A stretch of 64,000 nucleotides of DNA, taken from contig CAVSBW010000012.1 of the NCBI GenBank assembly GCA_963726295.1, forward strand, positions 310,001 through 374,000. Direction: 5' to 3'. The notes below the pieces were generated by a model. That model saw only the letters and a list, made by a program, of their open reading frames with translations. It searched no databases and had not been told where the DNA came from. The position numbers and the translations under genes are program-made. Below, piece by piece: positions 34,115 to 40,892 of the stretch. Within the stretch, counting starts at the first letter, position 1, and every line of letters begins with the position of its first letter. The stretch comes from DASSQJ01 sp963726295 (GTDB lineage Bacteria > Actinomycetota > Actinomycetes > Actinomycetales > Dermatophilaceae).

Positions 34115-35542
34115 AGTTGAGTCCGACAGAGTGGTGTACGAGCAGCCGGTGACCGTGTCGCTGCCGATGTAGGTGGCGGTCACCGGGTGATTCTTCGAGA
34201 GATCTTCCACAACCGCCTCGAAGAAGGAGCACCACGGTGACCGCCGTCCCCAGTATCGACAGCCCCAGTTCCTGCGCGATGAGCTGGCCCAGGCCAGCCC
34301 GGACCTGATGCGTGAGCTGCTGACCACGTTCGTGAACGCCCTGCTGTCGGCGCAGGCCGACGCGGTCTGTGGCGCCGAGTACGGTGCCCGGGACCCCGAG
34401 CGGGTCAACCGCCGTAACGGGTACCGGCACCGGGACCTGGACACCCGCGTCGGCCCCTTGGACGTGGCGGTGCCGAAGCTGCGCGAAGGGTCGCTGTTCC
34501 CGGAGTGGCTGCTGGAGCGGCGCCGGCGCACCGAGCGGGCGCTGACCACGGTGGTCGCGACCTGCTACCTCCTCGGTGTCAGCACCCGCCGGATGGACAA
34601 GCTGGTGCGGACGCTCGGGATCACCGGCCTGTCGAAGTCCCAGGTCTCGGAGATGGCCCGCGACCTGGACGAGCAGGTCGCCGCGTTCCGCAGCCGCCCC
34701 CTGGATGCCGGCCCGTACACGTTCGTCGCGGCGGACGCGCTGGTGATGAAGGTCCGCGAGAACGAGCGCGTGGTCAAGGTCGCGGTCATGGTCGCCACCG
34801 GCGTCAACGCCGAGGGGTACCGGGAGATCCTCGGCGTGCACACCGCCACGTCCGAGACCCACGCCGGGTGGCTGGCGTTCTTCCGGGACCTGGTCGCGCG
34901 CGGCCTCACCTCAGCGGGCCCGGTCGGCCTGGTGACCTCCGACGCGCACTCCGGCCTCGTCGACGCGGTCGGCGCCACGCTGCCGGGCACGTCGTGGCAG
35001 CGGTGCCGGACCCACTTCGCCGCCAACCTGATGTCCGCGACCCCGAAGAGCTCGTGGCCGTGGGTCAAGGCGCTGCTGCACTCCGTGTACGACCAGCCCG
35101 ACGCCGAGGCCGTGCACGCCCAGTTCGACCGGATCGTGGAGACCCTGACCGAGAAGCTCCCGACGGTGGCCGCCTACCTCGAGGAGGCGAGGGAGGACAT
35201 CCTCGCGTTCACCGTCTTCCCCAAGGCGTGCTGGCGACAGATCTGGTCCAACAACCCCAACGAACGCCTCAACCGGGAGATCCGCCGCCGCACCGACGTC
35301 GTGGGCATCTTCCCCAACCGCGACGCCGTCATCCGCCTCGTCGGCGCCGTCCTGGCCGAACAGCACGACGAATGGGTCGAGCAGCGCCGCTACCTCGGCC
35401 TCGAGCTCCTCAAGCAGTGCCGGACCGCCCTCACCCCGCCAGTCCCCGACGACAAGGAGGACCCCCTGACCATCGCCGGCGCGATCAGCGCCTGACCCCC
35501 GACGAGGAATCACCCTCGTACACCACCCCAGCGGGCTTGACC
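34115..35542 (+). mobile_element. IS256-family insertion sequence with 8-bp target duplication
   Basis: The 1428-bp element has terminal inverted repeats of 28 bases matching at 20 positions; the inner 12 bases (GTGGTGTACGAG on the left) are perfect. It is flanked by GCGGTGGG at 34107-34114 and 35543-35550, an 8-bp target duplication. Size, ends and duplication all fit IS256. It contains one transposase gene whose N-terminus appears frameshifted. The intact duplication suggests a recent insertion. Confidence 0.9.
34308..35495 (+). CDS. IS256-family transposase, probably frameshifted near its N-terminus
   Basis: The 395-residue frame carries the IS256 mutator-type transposase: TNRRNGYRH-like NRRNGYRHRDLDTR, the DDE residues in AADALVMKV, VTSDAHSGL and NPNERLNREIRRRTDVVG, and KSQVSEMARDLD. 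The usual start appears as GTG 34237 (TAVPSIDS) in another frame, then the family sequence resumes as QFLRDELAQASPDL in this frame. One C missing from the CCCC run at 34263-34266 would explain it. No in-frame ATG/GTG lies between the run and ATG 34308, so the product would start there unless frameshifting occurs or the base is a sequencing error. Confidence 0.88.
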   Translation: MRELLTTFVNALLSAQADAVCGAEYGARDPERVNRRNGYRHRDLDTRVGPLDVAVPKLREGSLFPEWLLERRRRTERALTTVVATCYLLGVSTRRMDKLVRTLGITGLSKSQVSEMARDLDEQVAAFRSRPLDAGPYTFVAADALVMKVRENERVVKVAVMVATGVNAEGYREILGVHTATSETHAGWLAFFRDLVARGLTSAGPVGLVTSDAHSGLVDAVGATLPGTSWQRCRTHFAANLMSATPKSSWPWVKALLHSVYDQPDAEAVHAQFDRIVETLTEKLPTVAAYLEEAREDILAFTVFPKACWRQIWSNNPNERLNREIRRRTDVVGIFPNRDAVIRLVGAVLAEQHDEWVEQRRYLGLELLKQCRTALTPPVPDDKEDPLTIAGAISA

Positions 35543-35624
35543 GCGGTGGGTCGATGGATGGCTGATGGCGGCGAATAGGACCAGTCACGGCCCGTCGTCT
35601 GATCGGCCGAGGAATGATTGCCGC

Positions 35625-36131
35625 GTGGTGATCGTGCGGGCGACACGGAAGCTGCTGCCGCGTCTGTCGGCACCGGCGGCCTCGGACGAGGACGTGTCGA
35701 CGACGATGCTGGGCGATTGGTATGCCACCTTCTTGAACTGGCGTCCGAGCCAGGTCGCGCTCTTCGTGAGTGAGACGACACTGCTGCCGGTGCTGTTTCC
35801 GTTGGCGCCAGCGTCGTCGGCCTTGGAGCGCTTTCCGACCCACCTCGCTCAGGTCCTTCGAGCGAACGGCGTCGAGGAGTCCGTCATCGCGCTGGAGTGC
35901 AGCGACAGCACCGAGTGCCGGCTCGCTGGGACGAGCAGCCGCAGCGTCGTGGGATCGATGAACGAGTTCGGCTTCCTCGCCGATGCCCACCGCGCTCAAC
36001 ACGCGGAGCTGGACTTGCTCGAGGTTTCCATGAAGCTGTCGACGGTGCCGTGCGGGCCGCTGTACAAGCGCTACGTCAGCCCCGACCGCGAGCTGCGCGC
36101 CCTCGTCAACTCGTATACCGGACACCCGTAG
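35625..36131 (+). CDS. DUF6933-type conserved protein
   Basis: The 168-residue product resembles a conserved bacterial family (DUF6933) with IVRATRKLLPRL at the start, STTMLGDWYATFLNWRP, SETTLLPVLFPLAP, SVVGSMNEFGFLA and PCGPLYKRYVSPDRELRAL. The function is unknown. The start is one of two adjacent GTG codons (35625, 35628); upstream in-frame sequence overlaps the target duplication of the IS and does not look like family sequence. It is cargo of the element, lying between the IS and the toxin-antitoxin pair. Confidence 0.7.
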   Translation: MVIVRATRKLLPRLSAPAASDEDVSTTMLGDWYATFLNWRPSQVALFVSETTLLPVLFPLAPASSALERFPTHLAQVLRANGVEESVIALECSDSTECRLAGTSSRSVVGSMNEFGFLADAHRAQHAELDLLEVSMKLSTVPCGPLYKRYVSPDRELRALVNSYTGHP

Positions 36132-36281
36132 TCACAGCGATGCTCGGTCGGCCGGAATCCTGATGCCCTCTTGGGTACCCGCATTCAGACCCGGAAGCCG
36201 GGTGGTGGCCGGTCGGGGCGTGGCGGTGGATCGCACCGTGTTCCCGGATGGCGCTCGTGGCCGATCACGCTCATTTCGTTA

Positions 36282-36287
36282 TACGAT
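36282..36287 (+). promoter_or_regulatory. -10 hexamer TACGAT for antitoxin gene
   Basis: TACGAT ends seven bases before GTG 36295, inside an AT-rich patch unusual for this window; the likely site of autoregulation by the ribbon-helix-helix protein. Confidence 0.45.
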
Positions 36288-36294
36288 TTCATTC

Positions 36295-36528
36295 GTGGTG
36301 AGTGACGAGCAGATCCAGAAGTGGGCGGACGAGGCCGAGGGCGGCTACGACGTCGATGCGCTCAAGCGTCGCGGACGCGGCCGTCCCGGACGTGGAGCGG
36401 AGCCGATGCAGGTCGTCGCTGTCCGGCTCACGGCTGAGGAGTTGGACGCGCTCGACGCGGCCGCGTCGAAGAACCAGATGAGTCGCTCCGAGGCGATCCG
36501 AGCCGCACTGGCGCACTTCGCCGCGTGA
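36295..36528 (+). CDS. Ribbon-helix-helix (CopG-like) antitoxin
   Basis: The 77-residue protein ends with a ribbon-helix-helix domain: MQVVAVRLTAEELDALDAAA, then SRSEAIRAALAHFAA. The N-terminal half, rich in Gly/Arg, includes WADEAEGGYDVDALKRRGRGRPG, a common lead-in of such antitoxins. GTG 36295 lies seven bases after TACGAT inside a locally AT-rich stretch, a likely self-regulated promoter. The stop overlaps the next start as GTGA, as in type II toxin-antitoxin operons. Confidence 0.8.
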   Translation: MVSDEQIQKWADEAEGGYDVDALKRRGRGRPGRGAEPMQVVAVRLTAEELDALDAAASKNQMSRSEAIRAALAHFAA

Positions 36529-36767
36529 AGGTCCACCCCAGCGCGCTCAAGCACGGGATCGCCCCCGACGACGCCGTCCAGGCTGCCGAGTGGGCCATCT
36601 GGATCGAGCCCCTCACCGAGGAGGAGACTCCCGCCCGAGAACTCCGCCTCGGCTTCGACACCGGCGCTCGACTGCTCGAGACCGTCGTGCTCATCCTCGA
36701 TAGCGGTGAAGAGATCGTCATCCACGCGATGCCGGCCCGGAGGGAGTACCTCGACCTGCTGCCATGA
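36525..36767 (+). CDS. Small toxin of type II toxin-antitoxin pair
   Basis: An 80-residue protein beginning KVHPSALKHGIAPDDAVQAAEW and ending VIHAMPARREYLDLLP, a form seen in many small toxins placed after RHH antitoxins (BrnT/RelE-like in size). The HAMPAR ending is characteristic. The catalytic mechanism is not visible from sequence. Its GTG overlaps the antitoxin stop. The pair would stabilise the element against loss. Confidence 0.72.
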   Translation: MKVHPSALKHGIAPDDAVQAAEWAIWIEPLTEEETPARELRLGFDTGARLLETVVLILDSGEEIVIHAMPARREYLDLLP

Positions 36768-36809
36768 CCACCACCAGTAGCCCGTCTGGCGGCGAGGTGG
36801 GCCACTTGC

Positions 36810-36935
36810 CTACCGCTCGCTTATCCCCAACCTCTTGCACACCGTCGGGACCGTCGATCCCTGCGCCTGCAGCTTCTCCGCCTCCCGCAGCTTCGCCACG
36901 ATCTGCTCCGCCGTGAACCTCTTGCCCGCAGCCAC
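36810..36935 (-). pseudogene. Remnant of IS3-family transposase OrfA
   Basis: Forty-one residues starting AAGKRFTAEQIVAKLREAE and ending VCKRLGISER match the first helix-turn-helix part of IS3-family OrfA, then stop at TAG where relatives continue with a tyrosine-rich helix. There is no OrfB, and no paired terminal repeats were found. The remaining bases of 36768-37032 hold nothing else recognised. Confidence 0.75.
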
Positions 36936-37032
36936 CTCGCACCTCCATCAGCACTCTCATGATCGACGAGCACTCACACACGAAATGGACCAGATTTCGG
37001 GGGGCCGGACACTCTCGAGACGGGGTCTCGTG

Positions 37033-37248
37033 TCACCAGTGACTGCCTGACTCCTTGGCTTCGCGCTCTTGGGCTGACAACTTGTCAGCCAACTCTTCGG
37101 CCTCTCCACGGTCAATCGCCATCAAGATCCGAAAGTCAGGGACATCAACCCCAAACAGCACGTATGAGAGCGCTTGATGAATGAAGGCATACTCCTTCGG
37201 GGAGAGATAAAGCACTACACCATCAGCGGAGAACTCGGCTTGAGGCAT
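37033..37248 (-). CDS. Putative immunity protein for toxin 4
   Basis: A 71-residue acidic protein with no recognised family. Residues 12-45 (VLYLSPKEYAFIHQALSYVLFGVD, continuing) suggest a short alpha/beta domain. Its ATG overlaps the toxin stop as TAATG, and it is the last gene of the toxin operon. Immunity function rests only on position and size: every other toxin gene in the operon is followed in the same way by a small overlapping gene. Confidence 0.65.
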   Translation of the reverse strand: MPQAEFSADGVVLYLSPKEYAFIHQALSYVLFGVDVPDFRILMAIDRGEAEELADKLSAQEREAKESGSHW

Positions 37249-38222
37249 TACTCCATCACCGTCCTATCCAATTCGCGCTGCACCGCCCTGGCGAAGTTGT
37301 CTGGGCGATAGACCGTCCCGGGGACCCCCGGATTCGGGCCCCGGAAGATCATCGCGCTGCGTCCGTAGTCGATCCAGAAGCGGGAGCCGTCGTCCCTCAA
37401 GTGGCCGGCGCTGCTCTGCATGACGTCATCCAGATAGCTGCCCATCTCGTCGGCATTGCGGAAGCCCATCGCTGCACCGTGGTCACCGAACGCTTTCGAT
37501 GCGATGTCGAAAGCCTCATCCGAACAGTCGTTGTGAACGAGGATCTCGCTCGTGCCGACGTGGTAGGTGTGGACGCCTGCGATCGAGAGGTTGTAGGCCA
37601 GCGCGGCTCGCGCGCTCTCGGCCGTGAACCCGACCACGGCGAGCACGTCGCCGCCGTTCGCGAGGTCAATGTGGCCAAACCGGCGGTTGCCGATCACCAA
37701 GCGGCCATCAGTGCCAACCACGTAGTTGTAGCGGCCTGAGACACCCCTGAGCGAGGTGGGGCTGATCGCATGGAATCCGGCCTGTCGGACTGCATCACCC
37801 GGAGCAAGGTTCGAGAAGACCCGGCGTTCGGCGTTTGCGGCGGAACCAGCCCGCCGAGCGAGCAAGAATTCCCTGTCAGTTGCCCCGGCGCGTGCGTCCG
37901 TCGCAGTCGTGGGAAGCGCAACCTGCAGAGGCGTTCCGGGGTACGCGTAGGTAGTGACCACCGGGGTAACAGTCCGGTCCGCGCGCGCCGATGCGCCATA
38001 CGACCGGAGGTCGACGGCACCACGAGTGATATTGACTTGGCCCATCACTGGCGGGCCTCGCTCACGCGCGACGTCGTTCTCGGGTGCGTCGTAACCAGGG
38101 GCGTCGTAGGTGTACGTGGTGGGCGCGGCGGGAACCAGGTGTGGCCCAACGAGTGTGGGCGGGTTCCAGACGCTCAGCAGCGCGGCCACCAATGCGACCA
38201 CGCAGCGCATGACCCATCTCAC
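37248..38222 (-). CDS. Secreted polymorphic toxin 4, remnant Hint junction and unknown toxin domain
   Basis: The 324-residue protein has an N-terminal signal segment (1-33), a YTYD (37-40) and DVARERGPP (50-58) module, and SYGASAR (74-80). Residues about 160-200 (GRYNYVVGTDGRLVIG, FGHIDLANGGDV) look like a pre-toxin segment found in other polymorphic toxins. Residues 208-231 keep only the end of a Hint domain (AYNLSIAGVHTYHVG, ILVHN); the catalytic Cys block is missing. The last 93 residues are the toxin domain, which was not recognised. GTG 38222 overlaps the preceding immunity stop as GTGA. Confidence 0.82.
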   Translation of the reverse strand: MRWVMRCVVALVAALLSVWNPPTLVGPHLVPAAPTTYTYDAPGYDAPENDVARERGPPVMGQVNITRGAVDLRSYGASARADRTVTPVVTTYAYPGTPLQVALPTTATDARAGATDREFLLARRAGSAANAERRVFSNLAPGDAVRQAGFHAISPTSLRGVSGRYNYVVGTDGRLVIGNRRFGHIDLANGGDVLAVVGFTAESARAALAYNLSIAGVHTYHVGTSEILVHNDCSDEAFDIASKAFGDHGAAMGFRNADEMGSYLDDVMQSSAGHLRDDGSRFWIDYGRSAMIFRGPNPGVPGTVYRPDNFARAVQRELDRTVME

Positions 38223-38509
38223 GGTTCCCAGCCATCCACCACAAGCGGCCCGAGGGCACCCACAACGTCGTAGTCGATGTCCATGGTCCGCGCGAGATCA
38301 GTGAGAGTCTGCACGACTTCGCCCGGCAGAGGTGCTTGGACCTCATGGAGAACGTCGACCAGTGTTTCGAGCGCGACACCGAGTTCGTTCGCGTCGAGTT
38401 CCTCAGTAACGAAGTCATAGGTGCTTGATGGCAGGTGCGGGGCAACAGTGAACAAGACCCCTAGGAGTCGACCGCGGATGTCGTCGTAGTAGGACGTCGG
38501 GTAGGTCAT
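38219..38509 (-). CDS. Putative immunity protein for EndoU toxin (MafI-like)
   Basis: The 96-residue all-helical acidic protein (LSS-x-YDFVTEELDANELGVALETLVDVL) resembles MafI-type immunity proteins, which are the partners of EndoU-ended MafB toxins in Neisseria. ATG 38509 overlaps the EndoU stop as ATGA, and its own stop overlaps the next toxin start. The MafI resemblance is by eye; the immunity role follows from the pairing. Confidence 0.75.
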   Translation of the reverse strand: MTYPTSYYDDIRGRLLGVLFTVAPHLPSSTYDFVTEELDANELGVALETLVDVLHEVQAPLPGEVVQTLTDLARTMDIDYDVVGALGPLVVDGWEP

Positions 38510-39258
38510 CCGGGGTTCCTCGGGAGGTTGATCGGATGTCCGGTGATGATGTCCCCAGTTCCGCGATTGACGACGACCTTGATCTCCACCCCGCCACGCG
38601 TGCCATAGAGAACCGCTCGCTGACCCTGGTTCTGAACGTTCGCCCAAGCTGCAGGGTCGGTCGCGATGTCGCAAATTTCGTGCATGATTCGGTCGCCCGA
38701 CCACGACTTCGGGAACGGCGTCTTGCCTGGGAGCCCGGGCCATAGGTGACCGCCACCGGTTGCGTCGCCGGTCAGTATGTGAGTTCGACGCTGAGCCGAA
38801 GCAAGGTCCACGAACTCGTCTGCCGACTTTGCGGCAACACGGGAGCCCCCTGTCGCGCGGGCCTGTGAAGAGGGGTTGCCCGACCGCTGACCTTCAGCGA
38901 CGTGCTCGGCAACCCCGACGACGCGGACCATGGCGAGGGTTGAGGCCCCAGCGCGAGTTTCCGCGACGGAGGTCGCGGAAGCGGATGAGCTTACGGTGCC
39001 GAACAAGCCGACGAGGGCGACGGCTCCGACGGCTAGAAGAAGGCGCAACCACCCCAATTGGCCGCCTCCCTGCCGGTTGGTCATGGTCATTCGTGATCGT
39101 GAGGCCGTGCGACCCGCGCGGACGTACTGGCGGACGGTCTCGGCACTCGAGGCTGCCCCTGGCGATGGATGAGCCGCAACGAGACGCAGTCCACGCACGA
39201 TAGCGAGGAGCAGTTCAAGCATCACGGGAATGATGCGCATGGGCTCAATCCCAGGCAC
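38506..39258 (-). CDS. Secreted EndoU-family nuclease toxin
   Basis: The C-terminal 90 residues match the bacterial EndoU nuclease domain: HILTGDATGGGH with His160 and His171, PFPKSWSGDRIMHEICDIAT, and EIKVVV with Lys227, the H-H-K triad of EndoU RNases. A hydrophobic secretion segment is at 70-87. From GTG 39258 the protein has 250 residues and overlaps the immunity gene before it by 14 bases; ATG 39240 and ATG 39090 are alternatives, and the last would put the signal peptide at the very N-terminus. It has no Hint or repeat domain, so it is a short orphan cassette. Confidence 0.85.
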   Translation of the reverse strand: MPGIEPMRIIPVMLELLLAIVRGLRLVAAHPSPGAASSAETVRQYVRAGRTASRSRMTMTNRQGGGQLGWLRLLLAVGAVALVGLFGTVSSSASATSVAETRAGASTLAMVRVVGVAEHVAEGQRSGNPSSQARATGGSRVAAKSADEFVDLASAQRRTHILTGDATGGGHLWPGLPGKTPFPKSWSGDRIMHEICDIATDPAAWANVQNQGQRAVLYGTRGGVEIKVVVNRGTGDIITGHPINLPRNPG

Positions 39259-39556
39259 GCGAGATTCGCAGCCCTAGGTCGCTCGTGTCGAACCAACCGC
39301 TGGTGGCGTCGTAGTCGAAATGGTTTCCTTCCTGCCCTGATTGCGCCAACGTAAGCAGGTGTCTCGCGAGCGACCGTAGGCCGGCAACGTTCGCAACGAT
39401 GTGAATCGTGGCGGGTACACCCGGCTCTATGTGCAACTCGCACTTCGTGTCATCTTCCCAGTTGGAGACGGCCGCCGTACCGGCTGGGAATCGATAGATC
39501 TCCGTGCCGACCACCTCGACCCCCGTGGCATCAGTGGGAGCTGGTTCTGGGATCAC
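39245..39556 (-). CDS. Putative immunity protein for toxin 2
   Basis: A 103-residue acidic protein with no recognised family: EIYRFPAGTAAVSNWEDDTKC followed by IHIVANVAGLRSLARHLLTLAQ and a WFDTSDLGLRISRAW ending. GTG 39556 overlaps the toxin 2 stop as GTGA. The VAGLRSLARHLLTLAQ helix resembles one in other small bacterial immunity proteins, but that is a weak clue. The role is inferred from position. Confidence 0.68.
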   Translation of the reverse strand: MIPEPAPTDATGVEVVGTEIYRFPAGTAAVSNWEDDTKCELHIEPGVPATIHIVANVAGLRSLARHLLTLAQSGQEGNHFDYDATSGWFDTSDLGLRISRAWD

Positions 39557-40647
39557 GGGAACTCCTCGGGCAGGTAGATGTGAAGGTTGCTCGATGTCTT
39601 GTTGCGGCCGCCAGCTGTAACCGGGGAAACCCAGGTCTCGAAGTTCAGGTGTGGTCGCTCCCCACACCTCGGAGCAATGTCGGCGTCAGTCATCCGAACT
39701 TGGCGCAATCCATCGGCAGAGAGGAACCTGCCGTTACCGACCTCGGAATAGCCGTTCCCGAGGAAATGCTCTGCCTTGTCCAGCGCTTGGGACGTCGGCA
39801 GCGCGTCCCCGTTCCTTAGCCCGGTGATCGGGCAGGCGTTATGGACGAGGATTTCCGCGTCGCCGACGTGGTAGGTGTGGATCCCCTCCACAGTCAGGTT
39901 GTAGGCAAACGCCGCGCGGGCCGACCCGAGCTTCAAGCCCGAAACCGTGACTAGGCGACCGTCAGCCCCCAGAACCTGCTCGCCGGGGCTGAGTTCGTCA
40001 GCGCGCTCGAACTTCCGGTCGGTGACGGACCAGAAGGGGTGATCCTCGGTCGTGGAGATGACCTCACCGTCGACGACGAGGTCAATCACAGTGTCGTCGT
40101 GGACGAAGACGTGCTCGACCTTCTTGGCAACCTGTTCCCCGGTCTCGGGGTCGGTTGCCAGGACTTTGTCGCCTACCTTGACGTCCTCGATGGGTTTCTT
40201 GGTGCCGTCGGCCATGAGTACGACGGTGGCGCCGGTGAAGGAGCAGGCTCTGGCGGCGGTTTTTGCGGCAACACCGGTTGGCGCGAGAGACGTTAGGAAA
40301 CCGTCATCGCCCTGAGCCTGCTCCCCGGCCGTACCCGTAGGCTGCGCGACCGGCACGAGCCCTGCGGTGTCGTCGTAGGTGACGCCGACGCGGGGCGTAG
40401 GCCCATCTTGGCGCGCCGAGGCGCCGTACGACCCGAGTCGCACGGCTTGCAATGACGCGGAGTTGGAGGTCGCCGGTGGTCCGCGTTCGCGTGCGACGTC
40501 GACACTCGGCGCGATGTGGACCGACGGGTCGTAGGTGTAGGCGTGCGCCGGGGTTTCCGGCACGGCCGCCGCTGGACCCGGGGCGGCCATCAGTCCGAGG
40601 AGCAGCGCTGCCAGCGCAGCAAGCAGGAGCCGGAGCAGACTTGTCAC
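39553..40647 (-). CDS. Secreted Hint-domain polymorphic toxin 2
   Basis: The 364-residue protein has a signal peptide (1-28), YTYD at 37-40, DVARERGPP at 50-58 and SYGASAR at 73-79. A complete Hint (intein-like) domain runs from Cys135 (CSFTGATVVLMADG) through TEDHPFW at 200-206 to HTYHVG at 257-262 and VHN at 268-270. The toxin follows at 271-364; its FETW and NLHIYLP elements did not identify a family. Hint domains in such toxins release the C-terminal toxin by self-cleavage. GTG 40647 overlaps the immunity stop before it as GTGA. Confidence 0.87.
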   Translation of the reverse strand: MTSLLRLLLAALAALLLGLMAAPGPAAAVPETPAHAYTYDPSVHIAPSVDVARERGPPATSNSASLQAVRLGSYGASARQDGPTPRVGVTYDDTAGLVPVAQPTGTAGEQAQGDDGFLTSLAPTGVAAKTAARACSFTGATVVLMADGTKKPIEDVKVGDKVLATDPETGEQVAKKVEHVFVHDDTVIDLVVDGEVISTTEDHPFWSVTDRKFERADELSPGEQVLGADGRLVTVSGLKLGSARAAFAYNLTVEGIHTYHVGDAEILVHNACPITGLRNGDALPTSQALDKAEHFLGNGYSEVGNGRFLSADGLRQVRMTDADIAPRCGERPHLNFETWVSPVTAGGRNKTSSNLHIYLPEEFP

Positions 40648-40892
40648 TCTCGCCCCCGGTCTTCGAGTACGGCGTTGAGTAGACCCCACGGCGCCCCGTC
40701 GATGTCGTAGGGGGTCTCCATGAGTTCCTGAAATCGCTCTTCCGACATCCAATGGGGGCGATCTTCGGCAATGCCCAGTTCGGGGTAGATCGAGCGAATC
40801 TCATCGGCGGATCGTGCGTACAGGACGCCCCAGAGCCCGCCCATGCCGTAGTCATAGGCGACGAGGAACGGTCGCTTCTCCGAGGTCGTCAT
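40644..40892 (-). CDS. Putative immunity protein for the RHS toxin
   Basis: An 82-residue protein with VAYDYGMGGLWGVLYARSADE, IYPELGI and RPHWMSEERF, a pattern found in small conserved actinobacterial proteins next to polymorphic toxins. ATG 40892 overlaps the RHS stop as ATGA. The immunity role is inferred from this coupling. Its stop overlaps the start of toxin 2. Confidence 0.75.
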   Translation of the reverse strand: MTTSEKRPFLVAYDYGMGGLWGVLYARSADEIRSIYPELGIAEDRPHWMSEERFQELMETPYDIDGAPWGLLNAVLEDRGRE

